In this document: positions 1 through 12,900 of the stretch, in pieces
How the letters are laid out: the number at the start of each line of letters is the position of its first letter
How positions within the stretch are numbered: the stretch's first letter is position 1
From: Sipunculus nudus
Lineage: Eukaryota > Annelida > Sipuncula > Golfingiida > Sipunculidae
Length of the DNA stretch: 64,000 nucleotides
Assembly: GCA_026874595.1 (NCBI GenBank)
Contig: CM049311.1
Coordinates: 78,444,453-78,508,452, forward strand
Direction of reading: 5' to 3'
Position numbers and translations under genes: made by a program
Notes under the pieces: generated by a model
Seen by the model: the letters and a program-made list of their open reading frames with translations, nothing else
What the model was told of the DNA's origin: nothing
The model's database searches: none

Positions 1-319
1 CTGCATTTTATTCTGAGATACATGCATCTTAAAACCTAAGTTGTTATCTGAGAAGACATGGGTGACATTTAGTGATTAGGAATCTCCGGTGACACACGAA
101 CGTAGTGCCAAAAGTGCAGCGTTGAGTCTGACAATACACAGAAAAACTTGTAGCATAAAAGTTCATAAAGCATAAATGAAGCAAGGTGTCAAGAAAAGAT
201 TGTGGAGTATCTGAAAGATGTGTCATGTTTGTAAACATTGATAAGCTCTGTCGGAGAGAAATGTATAGGGCGCCATATGCAGGCAGAACACTCATACTAC
301 CACAGCTGCATTCAAACAG

Positions 320-2240
320 GTGAATTTTGCAAGATATCTTACTTATCAATATGTAACATTGTCCTCTCTCCGTGATACAAATCAAATAGCTTGGTATGAA
401 CTGAGAGACCATGGATTTGGAGGTAGTTTGTTAGGTGTTCTTTTTTCTACAGTTCATGGCGACTACATTACAGAAACTCCTGTTAACCGAGAAGTGAAAA
501 CTAAAGATGGTCCCATGCATTGTTATTATAGCACATCGTTACAAGCTACTGGTACGTTTATTAAAACGTCTTATTTAATGGCTAAAGTTAGAGCTCTAAC
601 GGAAAAGCTACACATTCTAACCTCATCCACACATAAGGAAGTATCACCTGGTGCCAAGAAAACTTAGGAAACAGCATCAGGAAGTTAGTGGAAGAAATAG
701 GTAAGTTCCTGGTTTGCAGACGGACCAGCCAGACATTTCACAATTGGGCTTGTTGTTGACCCTGACATTGTTAAGGGTTTGTTGGAATCAACAAAAGCAG
801 GGGAAGACTTTAACAAGCAGTTCGTTGATGAAAGGTTGACCAGAACAGATGAAACTCGTTATAGCTTTATTAAGCCCATCAGCAGTCCTAAAATTAAAAG
901 TGGAATGGAAGAGCCAAAACAAGAATCTAGAGTTAACTTACTAAAAGAAGAGACACAAGCATTCGGTTCCCTTGTGGGTAAAGTTACCAGTGCAGAGGAA
1001 GCAAATCACGTCCATTAATTTCAGTTCCTCTAGCATTAGCATCACCCGAAAAGGATGTCAGACAAGGTTGTAAAGCTTCTTTCAGGAACTTTCAAATGCT
1101 ATTACCGATGAATCTCCTGTGGGTGCAGAATGGGTTATGTATGGAATGGCTGCTGTACGCTCAGTAACGCCCAGAAATACCTGGTCTGAATATGCAGAAA
1201 CCTATTTGAAATTGTGTATACCTCTCCGGACAAAAATTCCGGCCAAGTTTACAATAATAAAGGACACCTATTGTAACAACATATTTCAAAGAAGTAGCTC
1301 AACGTCGCCGTGGTATACCTTGCAAGAGAGTGCACACAACAAGTAAAGACCAAGCCATGCCTAAAGCCAAAGATTGGAAATCATTTCTACAGAATAATGA
1401 AAACAAAACAGAAATCATCAAATTCTTGATTTGATTATTTAAAAGAAGATAATGTTAGATCTAAATCATCCATCCTAGTAATAATAACTGAAGCTGCTAA
1501 TACGTGGCTTAAAACAGCTGACAACACTACTTAGTTGTAACCATCATGAAGCAGATACCAGGTTCGGACTTCAAGCTGCTTTGCCAAATTAACCAGATGT
1601 CATCTGTGCAACAGATACAGACATATAGATTAAGTTGATTTTTCCTTACGCAAGATCTTATCCTGCAGAACAATGATACATGAAGACAGCCAGGGAAATT
1701 TTTGTAGAGATAAGTAATATCTCAGCACATTATACAGAAGCAGTATGTAATGTTTTTCCAGCATTCCGCAGCATAACAGATTGTGACACAACGTCATACC
1801 CCTATAATGTAAACCCATTTAAGAAGATGATATCAAAGGACAAATCAAGCTATCTAAACTCATTTGGACAGAAGCCATTGAATAAAGATATGGATAGTTG
1901 TATTAAATTCATGCAAACATTTATGTATCCTGGGAAAGGTGATGAAAGTTTTGTCCAAACTAGAGTCAGAATGTATAACAACCAAAATTTGAAATCAAGT
2001 CTCTCCTTAATACCCTATGTTAACAGTGCTAGGGAACACGTAAAGAGAGCAGAACTTCAGTGTTACATATGGAGACAATAACAGCAGCAAACTATAGACT
2101 ACCTGCCTCTTGTAAATCGGGGTTGGGAGGACAGTGATAATGGATGACGACCTGTGTGGTATCTTTGTTCAAAATTACCTCCTACTTTACTGAGAGGCCG
2201 AACGCAAAAGGCGAAGTGTTGTGACGATGGTGATGACACA
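320..2240 (+). pseudogene. Decayed gene of an uncharacterised multicopy family with PIN/FEN-like acidic motifs
   Basis: Fragments at 320-667 and 779-1018 share one frame, interrupted by stops between 668 and 706. Fragments at 1119-1346 and 1680-2081 share another frame, so at least one frameshift and several stops separate them. In the second frame I see EADTR (1548-1562), a DTD motif (1614-1622) and ITDCDTTS (1773-1796), then a Trp-rich stretch after 2081 resembling GWEDSDNG. This order of acidic motifs is what I remember from a large uncharacterised invertebrate family, and it resembles the metal-binding acids of PIN/FEN-like nucleases. The nuclease reading is inference. No introns are evident, so this may be a retrocopy or a transposon-borne gene. 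The Ty3 element starts about 430 bp downstream. It is clearly not functional as it stands. The start is unknown because the 5' part may lie in another frame upstream of 320. Confidence 0.5.
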
Positions 2241-2670
2241 GCATAATATCATGAGGCATCATGATCATGAGGCAAAGAAAACCAAAAAAGATAGAAGTCT
2301 TCCGAGAAAAAGAAGAAAGAGATATGCAGTTTCGAAACAAAAGTTTACTGCAACAGATCAAGCAACAGATTGTTCTCTATCTGATAAAATTACAACAGAA
2401 TCTGAGGAATTTTAAGTGACTCGACAGAAGGTGAGGGCTAATTGTTGTGCTCATCATGTTAATTATGCTACTTAAGACTATTAAGGGCATTCCAGTTACA
2501 TTTTGTGACTGAATGAAAATTTTCTATTACTAAGAGGGGTGTTGACACAAAAACTGCCTTTCACAGTTTTCTATGTTGTTACTGTTATAACATTATTCCA
2601 AAAATGAGAACATTCTCCTGACTTCTTATTATGCTAAAAGAACAGAGTGCAACACAGCACATGTATATAT

Positions 2671-3471
2671 TGTTACGGAACCTAATATAAACAGATCACG
2701 TATTCGTGATGAACACAAATTCTGTAACGGAGATAAAAAAAATCAGATTCTATAACACCAGGCAGCGTGAAATGTCCAGGGGAATGAATAAAGAAGTCAG
2801 TGGTTTTTTGTTAACAAATAACTATAATTTATTCTCAAAACAACCCTTACATTACAATACACTAAATCAATACAATTATACAGTAAAACAGCGGTACAGC
2901 AACAAGTCAATACAATCACATGGAAAATGATGTGCACAGTACCTGGCTACCAACACCGTCACCACGATAAGTTCCCTAAATGTATACTCTCGAAGAATGA
3001 CAGTCCAGTGGAAAGTACTTGCAACAACCCAGAAAGTAAACTGAAGTCCAAATGCATAAAATCCAGGAGAAAGTCTTTGAAAATCTATAATTGCCGCATT
3101 CGTCGGAAAAGGTCCTGATACACGCTTCTGCGTCCGCTGGAATCTGCTGTTCTCCCCTTCCGTTCTAAAACACACCCCTTTATATACCTTCACACCTCAA
3201 GCCGAGAATTTTCCACTTCTCGAACAGTCTATACGATCTTGCACAACACAGTCTACACGCGTTTCAGGAATTCTCCAGGAAAACAGCGCTGTGTATCTCC
3301 ACATACCAGGCTCATCACGTGACCCACGACCAAGCATGAAAACCCAAGGCTAAACATGACAACGAGAGTTCAACCAGTACGAATTAAACATAGAATGTGC
3401 AACGCGGCCAGACACGAGTGCCGCAACAGGAGTTAGGCCCGTGTCACATAATAAAAAGAGCAGCTGTAACA
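2671..3471 (-). repeat. 3' LTR of Ty3 copy 1
   Basis: This 801-bp LTR starts TGTTACGGAACC and ends CAGCTGTAACA on the plus strand. It is closely similar along its length to 8782-9540 and, with more divergence, to the LTRs at 20929, 30499, 41606, 51691 and 57440. Because the element reads on the minus strand, this left-hand copy is the 3' LTR. Confidence 0.9.
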
Positions 3472-3482
3472 CTCCCCCTCCT
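3472..3482 (-). other. Polypurine tract of Ty3 copy 1
   Basis: Immediately inside the 3' LTR the minus strand reads AGGAGGGGGAG. A purine run touching the inner edge of the 3' LTR is where plus-strand DNA synthesis is primed. The same tract sits at the same place in copy 2. Confidence 0.85.
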
Positions 3483-3604
3483 GTAAGAAAAAAGAAAGTT
3501 TTCACGGAAAACTTTCTTTTTTCGACCACAATCACTAAAATTTTACAACTTCTCAAAAATCATCTTATTTACAACATCACATAAAACATCTTGTTTACAA
3601 TATT

Positions 3605-4308
3605 TCATAAACATCTCGATAAGCAATCAGCAAGTACATTGTCTTTCCCTTTAATGTGCATGATATCAAGATTGTAATCCTGTAAGAACAAACTCCATCT
3701 CAACAATATTTGAATTTTACACTTCAACTTGTTCATGAACGTGAGGGGATTGTGATCACTGAAGACAATGATAGGCCTGACTGATGAAGTAAAATAAACT
3801 TCAAAATGTTGCTAAGCCAAAATCAAAGCAAAACATTCTTTTTCAATAGTGGAGTAGTTTTTTTCTGGTTTGCATTAAACTTTCTTGAGAAATAACAAAT
3901 TGGATGATCTGTGCCCTCATTGCCTTCTTGTAACAACACAGCACCAGCAGCAGTATCACTAGCATCTACAGCTAACTTAAAAGGTACAGAAAGTCTGGAG
4001 CTGCTAAAACTGGTGAACTTTGCAGAATTGCTTTCTAATTCTGAAATGCATTTTCACACTGAACATTCCATACAAACTTTTTTTTCTTCTTTAACAAATT
4101 AGTCAAAGGTTCAACTACAGCAGAAAAATTTGGACAAAAACTTCCTGTAGTATCTTACCATACCAAGAAAACGCATTATTTGCTTTTTGTTCTTTGGCCT
4201 AGGAAATGCAGAAATAGCACTTATTTTAGCATAAACAGGTTTTCCCTGACCCTGTCCTATAATATGACCCAAAAATGTTACTTGTGCATGACAAAACTCA
4301 AATTTTAC
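3605..4308 (-). pseudogene. RT thumb/connection and RNase H remnant, Ty3 copy 1
   Basis: Downstream of the stop at 4309-4311 the minus strand continues with an FLGHIIG motif (RT thumb) and an FLGMVRYYR-like motif. RNase H remnants follow in shifted frames and the end reads NVLADCLSRCL, the usual C-terminus of Ty3-type pol. RNase H removes the RNA template during reverse transcription. At least two frameshifts lie between about 3750 and 4100, visible by comparison with copy 2 where the RNase H frame is open at 52634-52936. The last stop of pol is TGA at 3605-3607. Confidence 0.75.
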
Positions 4309-4857
4309 TTAGTTGACGGTCAGACGCGCTTCGCGGAGTCTTTCGAAGAGGTCGCGAAGAATTTGCAGATATTTCTCCCAGGTGTCGCTGTACACGATGA
4401 GGTCATCTATAAATGCGTCGCAGCCCTGAATGTTCTTGATAACCATATGGATGAGGCCCTGGATTGTGGCTGGTGAGTTCTTCATGCCAAACTGCATAAC
4501 TTTATACTGGTACAGTCCTTGCGGCGTCACAAATGCGGACACTTCTTTCGCTCGTTCTGTCAGCGGAACTTGCCAGAATCCTTTTAGCAAGTCAAACTTG
4601 GAGACATATCTGGAGCTACCGACTCTATCAATACAATCATCGATCTTCGGAATTGGGAACGTGTCAGTCTTGGTGACAGAGTTCAGCTTTCGAAAATCTG
4701 TGCACATACGGTATTTTCCATCAGATTTTGGCACAAGGATACATGGTGAACTCCAGTTACTGTTACTTAGTTCAATAAAATCAATGGCCAGCAAATATTG
4801 AATCTCATCCTGTAGATACTTTTGCTTTTCTGGATTCCGTCTATATGGACGTTGCTT
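4309..4857 (-). pseudogene. Ty3-type reverse transcriptase domain, copy 1
   Basis: This is the C-terminal half of a 481-residue open frame (4309-5754) shared with the integrase end. The RT part covers about residues 300-481. Visible motifs are YRRNPEK near the start, WSSPCILVPK, the catalytic Asp in KFDLLKG (residue 388), QFGMKNSPAT, and the catalytic pair FIDD at residues 448-451 (4402-4413). These three Asp residues are the expected polymerase triad, so the active site is intact although the frame is not. A TAA at 4309-4311 ends the frame before the thumb. The linker between the integrase GPY/F module and RT (residues about 200-300) is acidic and low in complexity. Confidence 0.85.
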
Positions 4858-5160
4858 GACTGCGCTTGCCTCGCCAACATCGACGTCATGGCACAACATG
4901 TTAGTTCGCGTTGGAATGTCACTAAACAAATGTCCATAATTCCGCAGCAGGTTCTTGGGGTCTTGTTGTTGTTGTGTGGTAAGGTGTGACAGTTTGGCAT
5001 CCAGGCTGTTAAGCATGTCTGAGTTTTTTAATGGTACTGTACCACACTGAATGTCTACATCACACTTACATTCAGTTTCTACTTTAACTGGGTCAGGGTC
5101 AGTGTTTACACAATTTACAGCAGTAACATTTTGTATAACATCTGATGTGCTATTTCTGTC

Positions 5161-6267
5161 ATAATATGGTTTCAACATGTTAACATGGCACAGTTGTTTC
5201 TTCTTACGTCTATCTGGTGTCAAGAGTATGTCAAATAAATCACTGATTTTCTTGTCAACAGTGTAAGGACCAAAATACCTAGCTTGCAGAGGTCTCCCAG
5301 GGATGGGAAGTAAGGCAAGGACCTTTTCACCAGGCTCAAATGTCTTACTTACAGTGTGCTTGTCATACTTTGTTTTCATTTTACTTTGTGTAGATTTTAG
5401 ATTCGACTTTGCAATCTCACAAGCTTTGTATAGTTTAGTTTGAAAGTCTGAGACATACTGCAGTAAACTAAGAGAATCAGGATTTTCACACAAGTGTTTT
5501 TCTTTAAGCAGTTTCAATGGACCTTGAACGGAGTGTCCAAAAACTAGTTCAAAGGGACTAAAACCCAAGGACTCTTGAAAGGATTCTCTGACAGCAAACA
5601 GCAATAGGTGGATTCCTTCATCCCAGTCTTTCTGTGTGTCATAGCAATAAGTTCTGATCATGTTTTTTAATGGCTGGTGAAAACGCTCGAGGGCGCCCTG
5701 ACTTTCAGGATGGTATGGCGAACAGATGTAATGTTTTATACCTAGCTCAAGCATAACTTATTGGAATAAGTCTGTCATAAAATTAGATCCTTGATCAGAC
5801 TGGACGGATTTTGATAATCCAAAAGTTGTAAAAAGCTTGGTCAGAGCTTTGACAACACTTTTGGCATTAATTTTGCGCAATGGTATTGCCTCAGGGAACC
5901 TGGTAGATGCGCACATAATGTTCAGCAAGTATTCATGTCCAGAATTTGTTTTGGGCAGTGGTCCAACACAATCTACAATAATCCTATTGAATGGTTCCTC
6001 GAAAGCAGGAATAGGCCTAAGTGGGGCCTTAGGAAGATTCTGATTTGGCTTGCCTACCATCTGGCATGTATGGCATGATTTACAATATTGTACAACATCT
6101 TTCCTGAGGTTAGGCCAATAGAAGTGTGTACTAACTTTCTGATAAGTTTTATTTATACCTAAATGGCCAGACAAAGGTGCCTCATGTGCCATGCCTAGAA
6201 CTTCACTGCGAAAGCTTTTGGGCATCACTATTTGATATTTGATGGCCCACGCATACGTGGTCGTCAT
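5161..6267 (-). pseudogene. Integrase, upstream of RT, Ty3 copy 1
   Basis: Two adjoining frames (5758-6267 and the first part of 4309-5754) are the same reading frame split by one TAA at 5758-5760, where copy 2 has a Gln codon. Domains in order: an HHCC zinc-binding region from GHLGINK to CHTCQ, the catalytic core with Asp in IVDCVGP and Asp in SDQGSNF, the catalytic Glu in GALERFH (residue 23 of the second frame), then a GPY/F module (FGPYTV, ending HVNMLKPY). The DDE triad is complete. Upstream near 6245-6280 a small deletion relative to copy 2 shifts the frame, so the N-terminal link to protease is broken. The position before RT defines the Gmr1-like order. Confidence 0.85.
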
Positions 6268-6480
6268 TTACGCATAAGCACTCCATTTTTGACATAGAAA
6301 CAAACTGGGTTCTGTGACAGTTCATCTTTAGAAACTGCCCTAGGAAACAAACATGAAATATCAGGGTCCTTATGCTGTTCCGCGATAAGTTCTGACCTTG
6401 AGAATGCTGCACCCTGTACGGGCGAGTCGTTAGACGAGTCACTAGTGACTCCCAGAGTGTTATCATCTGGACCATTATCC

Positions 6481-6849
6481 TCATGTGTGTTTTTTGGGCA
6501 TAGATCTAGTTACAGCACATGAAGGATGCAAACCAGGAATTTCTTGACTTTCCGGATCAGTGTCCTGATCAAGTGACGGCTTTACTGTCACTATTGGTGC
6601 AGGCTGTACTTTATCACTTGCAACATCATTGCCTAGCAGCAACTGAATTCCCTTATAGGGTAAAGTAGTTCTTATGCCCACAGCAATATTCCCAGAAATC
6701 AAATCTGACTTTTAATGTATACTGTCAAGCGTAACTGAAGTAGGCTTGTCTGAAAACACACCATTAACAAGTGCATGTGCACCAGTAAAGGACCTATTAG
6801 AAAATGGCAAAGTGTTTGCTAACATGAGAGTCTGGCCTGAACCAGTGTC
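6481..6849 (-). pseudogene. Retropepsin-like aspartic protease, Ty3 copy 1
   Basis: The active-site DTGSG is encoded at 6835-6849 on the minus strand. It is followed by a VNGVFSD segment, a premature TAA (6712-6714), then DLISGNIAVGI and LLLGNDVAS (within 6481-6702). The DTG motif plus a hydrophobic LLGND segment about 80 residues later is the expected retropepsin layout. Copy 2 has Leu at the stop position. The protease would cleave the gag-pol polyprotein. It lies between the zinc knuckle and integrase, as expected. Confidence 0.75.
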
Positions 6850-6851
6850 CC

Positions 6852-7330
6852 TCAAAATTCTAATGGGGGTAGAATCTGAAAATCACTTGAAGGTGATACA
6901 AAACCATCATGTATGAATGGCTCAAATAACTCCATTTCAGAGTCAGAAGAGGAATCTACTACCTCAACCTCATCAAACAAAGAACTGACATTGAAGGTGT
7001 CAGTCATATACTCTGTTTCAGAGTCATCTAAGGAATCTACCTCCTTTTTATCATCAAACTCCTCATGGGAGTTAACAGAGGAATTTCCCTCAAAAGAAAC
7101 AAACTTTTTTTTTGTCATAAGAGGACTTGGCCTTATTTAAAATACTCTCGCAAGAGTCATAAAAGGACTTAGCCTTATTTAGAGAATACTCCTCGCATGA
7201 GTCTTGAAAGGACCTAGCCTTATTTAATTCATCGAAGGAATCAACTGAGGTTTTTACCCCGCAACCTACGGATTCTTCTCAGGATTCAGACGGCACTTGG
7301 GCTTTATTTGAGTCAACAAAGGAGTTGTAC
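6852..7330 (-). pseudogene. Acidic/Ser-rich gag-pol linker with short tandem repeats, Ty3 copy 1
   Basis: On the minus strand this stretch encodes an acidic, Ser-rich segment (6852-7118). It is preceded by three imperfect copies of a short repeat built around NKAKSFYDSCEE (about 7120-7240). The same repeat-bearing stretch is recognisable, shorter and broken, in copy 2 near 55800-55930. I know no function for it; it separates the zinc knuckle from the protease. Confidence 0.5.
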
Positions 7331-7431
7331 CCCTTATTTACATGAGAAGAGCCTGGCTCTTGTACTATGCTATGCATAGATTTTGAAACAAAACCAGAAG
7401 GTTTGCTATTTGGTCTATTCGCAAGTTTCCA

Positions 7432-8615
7432 GCAGTCAGATATTAGATGACCTTCCTTCTTGCAGTAATTACAGATTTTCTTTGAAAATGACTGGTCTTT
7501 GTTAGACTTAGATACAGTTGACGTGGACTGAGGTGTAGCTATGGGCTTTGTTGAACTATCAGGACTACTTGTACTGGGTGACTGCGCTTTAAACTTCTTT
7601 TGACTATACTGATTTACATTCTTGTTTGTGAATGACTGGTTTGATTAGCTAGTTAAGGACATTTTGTGTGTCAATGAATAATCATCAGCTAACTGAGCAG
7701 CAATGTCAAGTGTTTCAGGTCTTTTCTCATCGAGAACAGTTTTAACATCTGTGTTAATGCAGCGCTTAAATTCTTCAAGCAAAATCAACTTGTGCAAATT
7801 GTCATAATCTTTCATTACATTTTTTAACTACACCAGCAATCAAACAACTGCTCTTTTGTTCTAGCAAATTCAACGTAGGTCTGATTTTTGCGCTTTTCCC
7901 AATTTCTGAATTTCTGGCGGTAAACCTCTGGAACCAACTCATAACCTTTCAGGATTAACCGTTTTATCAGGTCATAGTCAGCAGCAGCTTCTACTGAAAG
8001 CTCTGTATAAATTTCTCTGGCCTTGCCATTCAATACACTTTGTAACAACATAATCCAATTTTCCTTTGGCCATTTTAAATATTTAGCTACCTTCTCAAAG
8101 TGTAAGAAATATTTATCAACCTCTTTTTCTTGAAAAAGTGGGACAAGTCTAATGTGTTTAGTAACATCAAAACTGTGAGATGGGGCAGCACTTAGACTAC
8201 GTTCTACTTTAAGTCTTTCCAACTCCAGTCGTTTTAACTCAATTTCTTTTTCTTTTTCTAGTGTGTATCTTTCTATTTCTTTTTCTATTCTTTCTCTTCA
8301 TAACTTTCATGTTCTTCCCTCTCTTCTCTCTGTTTTTCTTTTTCTAATTCTAACTGTTTTAATGATAGCTCATGTTGCATTTTTAACTTCTTTAATTCAA
8401 ATTGCATAGCAAGGCTGTCATTTTTTGATGTTCCAATTTCAGTCTCTTCAATAAAAGCTTTGCTAATTAGATCCTCCAGGATCAGGCTTTTTCAAAGCTT
8501 TTTTCACACTTAGCCCTAAGTGTTGTCCCAAACGCAACAACTGTTCTTTTGACAACTGTTCAAGTTGATCAGGGTCGGGATCGTCAACAAATGTCTCAGG
8601 TTTAAAATCTGCCAT
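7432..8615 (-). pseudogene. Gag with SCAN-like capsid and CCHC knuckle, Ty3 copy 1
   Basis: The likely start is ATG at 8613-8615 (MADFKPETFV), matched in copy 2 at 57272. After a Lys/Glu-rich coiled stretch, the frame at 7824-8222 holds a capsid region with VPLFQEKEVDKYFLHFEKVA. Beyond a frame break it continues (about 7680-7815) with ILLEEFKRC and DEKRPETLDIAAQLADDY. That is the pattern of the vertebrate SCAN domain, which is known to derive from a Gmr1-like gag. A CCHC knuckle CNYCKKEGHLISDC lies at 7432-7473; in copy 2 it has lost one residue. Breaks: an early stop after about 50 codons, frameshifts near 8300-8460, and a stop at 7824. Confidence 0.75.
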
Positions 8616-8757
8616 GTTAAGATGTCAAAACAATAACAAAAAACCACTGAGATAAATCCTGTAAACAATGTACTGTAAACAACATGTAATCTTGTAAACA
8701 ATGTATTGTAAAACAATGTCCAGGTCAAGGCCTAATAAATCTGAAAACTATTAAGAA

Positions 8758-8775
8758 TCACGACGAGAGCCCCCA
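8758..8775 (-). other. Primer-binding site, tRNA-Pro-like, Ty3 copy 1
   Basis: Six bases inside the 5' LTR the minus strand reads TGGGGGCTCTCGTCGTGA. The first nine bases match the classic tRNA-Pro primer site TGGGGGCTCGTCCGGGAT, with a two-base disturbance after them. Copy 2 keeps the second half of the same site better. Confidence 0.7.
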
Positions 8776-8781
8776 ATTTTA

Positions 8782-9641
<860 letters not shown>

Positions 9642-10024
9642 AATAACACTCACTCTGGTCAAATAACATACACATTGGTTGGCCTTTTTTATAATTAAGG
9701 GTTATTAGACTGATAGACTTAATTAAAATTATATATAGTTACTGGATATGAAAAAAATGTGTTTTATTCAAAATCATTCAAATAATCTCATTAATATAAT
9801 TTATTTTGCAGTATACTGGCCCATACGAGAGAAATGTCAATTTTGTAAATAATTTTGCTGATTGGCTAATTAAATATTCAAAATACAGCTTGTCCCTAGG
9901 ACTCCATCGATTCTAAAGGAAAAATTGACCCAGAAACAGTTGAAAAAATGTTGACACACCCATTTATTAGATTGTTACAGTCATTTCCCTGCCTAGTTGT
10001 TTATGCGGAAAAAATAATTGCCTG

Positions 10025-10200
10025 TCCCCCAGCAAAAATATGGAGGGGCCTTCCGGCCAATCAGAGCATCCTTTTCACATGCGGGTCGGAGGGGGGGGGG
10101 TGCCCGGCCGCATGACCTGTTGCAATGGCCGAGCGGCCGGGACCTCCGGCAACAGGCGCTTGGCACAATGTCAACAAATATTGGCCTGGGTGACAATTGA
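10025..10200. other. Short GC-rich island
   Basis: A GC-rich stretch in an AT-rich setting contains CCGGCCAATCAGAG, a run of G (10089-10098) and several CCGG/GGCCG motifs. It could be a promoter-like or repeat-derived island. I cannot link it to a gene, and reading frames on both strands across it look like shadows. Confidence 0.3.
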
Positions 10201-10323
10201 GGGAAAAAGGGCTTCGGTCCACACCGGACTTTGTATCAAATTATCGCTAATTTAACTCGTTTATCCTTGCTTTGAGGGGTTTCACACCTTAATAAACCAT
10301 CTAGGCCCAACAAAACACGTTAA

Positions 10324-11657
10324 TCTTCGATTTCGGCAAGCATGTTGGCCACCTGTGTATGTCTGTTTGTTTGTGTATATGTGTGTGTTTGTCCCAACAC
10401 TACAGGCCACAATTTTGCAGCAATTGCTACCAAACTTGTACAGCTGGTAGACAATCAAAAGTACTGGAACCCTTTTGTTTTTGGTCAATATAGGTCAAAG
10501 GGCAAGCACAAGGTCGTCAAAAAAACTTAATTTTGTTTTATTTTCTTCTTAACTTTGTCAATATTTGTCCTATATCCAAAACATTAGGCTCCATTTCTTC
10601 TTTATCCTCCAGCACAATCTAGTTTGGTCGACTGGTCTTGATCTTGTGTCGATTTGACAACATGTCTGTCTGTTTGTCAGTTCTCGTCAATTTCTCCAGC
10701 TCCCTGGTTCTTGCGTCTAACTAATAGCATACTTTAGGATACAGTTTTGATGGAATCCTTTTAAGAGTGGTACATCTTATAACCTACACTTATATCTCGA
10801 AACAAAATTTTCATTTGCCGAATATGGCCGCTAGGGGGCGTTGCACCCTAACTGCCCCAACATTTTATTATTTGGTCATATCCCCAAATCTTTTAACCTC
10901 AATTATATAAACTATAACTTATTTTATTCGTCTGAGTCTTCTCCATAACCTAATTGAGTTATCTGCTATCAATCTTGTGTCACTTTGTCAGTATATATGT
11001 CTGTTTGTCAGTTGTCCCCTATTTCGGCTTCTTGCTGGTTCTTGCATTTCACATAGAGCATTCTACAGGCCAAAGTTTTGCATAATCCTCTTAAAACTGG
11101 TACATTATATGTGTTATGTCTTACCGTAATATCTCGAAACAGATTTTTCATTTTAAGGATTTGGCCGCTAGGGGGCCCTTTACTCGAACCTCCCAAACAT
11201 ATCATTTTTTTTGGTCATATCTCCAAACTGTAAACCTCAGTTACATAAACTACAGCTTATTTCCTTCCTCCGAGTTTTCTCCATAACCTGGTTAAGACAA
11301 CTTGTCTCAATCTTGTGTCACTTTGTCAATATGACTGTCTGTTTGTCAACTGTCTTAATTTCTCTTGCTTGCCGGTTCATGCGACTTTAATATTACATTC
11401 TTAAGTCTTCAGTTTTGCTGTAATCACTGTGTAACTTTCTTATATGTATGTCATAAAGACTTTTGGGAGTTTTATTTTATTTTGTTAATATGTCAAAGGT
11501 CAAGGTCATCAAAACACGTCAAAATATTATTTCCCTCATAACTTTGACAATATTGGTCCTATCTTCAGAAGCTCAATTTCTTCCTCTTTTTCCTTGCTCC
11601 TTTAATCTGACTATTTCTACGTCATTTCCGGCAAGCGCTCGACCTCAGGTCGTCTAG
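10324..11657 (+). mobile_element. Candidate non-autonomous Helitron with tandem ~335-bp units
   Basis: The left end is A|TCTTCGATTTCGGCAAGC (TC start after A). The right end has a short hairpin CGACC-TCA-GGTCG (11640-11652), one base, then CTAG (11654-11657) followed by T. TC...CTRR with a hairpin and insertion between A and T is the Helitron signature. Inside are about three units of roughly 335 bp; for example ATCTCGAAACA recurs at about 10795 and 11131, and a GTCTGTTTGTC motif recurs near 10665, 10998 and 11332. Both ends carry a TTTCSGCAAGC subterminal motif. There is no Rep/helicase frame. The hairpin stem is only 5 bp, so the call is moderate. Confidence 0.5.
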
Positions 11658-12900
11658 TTTTGAATTTCAATCTATTTCACTTATGAAACCTGCCATCTTA
11701 GAACGAGCGGTCACGCCAAGACTTCGTCTTGAATGTAAATGAATATTCAAATATTATAAACACTAGACCCAGTAATGAAGATGTCTATAGAAACACAGGA
11801 ATATTTATGTTCATTAGCATAACAGGGTCAACCTAAAGGCCGGTCCAATAATTTGATTGCACTGATTTATATTCAGAATACTTACGTACCGCTGCATATT
11901 TACTTAGGCGAGTTTTGATTTAAAACAGACAGAGGTCTCAATATCCTTATTCAGCGCTGAGCAAACAGGTCGATCGGCAAGTGACATCGGATTGCTGACA
12001 GAACTTGTAATAAGTTCTTGCAACTGTAAAAATATAACTTCTCAAATTCAGATGTCTTATTATCTAAGTTCTCGTAATTGAAATAACACCTATTTCCTGT
12101 TATCAGGCCCATCGTTCTCCCTCGAGATAATTGCAAGTACCTTGCAGTGAGATTAAAGATTCGGGGGATGAGATCTGATTGGAGTTGATGTAGTGTTTTA
12201 AGGCAGCATCCGTGCAAAGAACTTGTATTGTTCAATTCCATTCAATATTTAATATAGTGTTAAAATTATTACATAGTTCATTAGAATGTTTCATGCAATG
12301 ATGAAATTTTAGTTAATTTCTGAAGGTTATTAAATCGAATATGTACAAGGGTTAAATTAAATATTATATAAATAAATGAGGTTTCGTGTTAATTGAAAGC
12401 AACATTCGGGTTGATTTTAAAGAAAGGTTTCCTTAAACAAGTGGACGAAATGACTTCTGGTAAAGTTTGCTTACAGAAACTAGCGATTGCTGTGGATTTA
12501 AAATCGATGGCAACAAAATATTTCCAAGGGAGACACTTTTAGGAAGTACATTCAGGGAAATTTCATATATATCAGATGTTATAATAAAGGGTTTAGAGTG
12601 ATTAAAATACCCCCCCCCCCACGCCCCATGAGGGTCAATACTTCATAATCTGAATCAATCAAAAATTCTGGCATCCGTAGGGGGCAAACATTAAAATTAG
12701 ATGACCATAGTTCGAGCGCTTGTCGGAGATTGAAACGAAAGACAGACGGACAGACAGAACACACTGACGGTTTTCTTTCAATTGAGTGACTTTCAGAGTG
12801 AGTGCTGAAAAATTGAGCATATGGAACGACATCTATCACACAAAAGAACATGAAAGCAGACACAGCTGACAACAACCGACAAACGGACAGACCTACTGAC
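11658..12900. other. Gene-free spacer between the two opposed repeat blocks
   Basis: No coding or mobile-element signal seen. It contains a C run at 12610-12620 and AGACAGACGGACAGAC microsatellite-like sequence near 12740, which may belong to the edge of the next repeat block. Confidence 0.4.

Noticed and set aside
3472-3605. Possible env gene between RNase H and the 3' LTR
   Set aside because: Only about 130 bp lies there, with no reading frame or membrane segment.
9993-10255. Short frames over the GC-rich island as an exon
   Set aside because: Open on both strands in several phases, with no domain and no splice context I trust.
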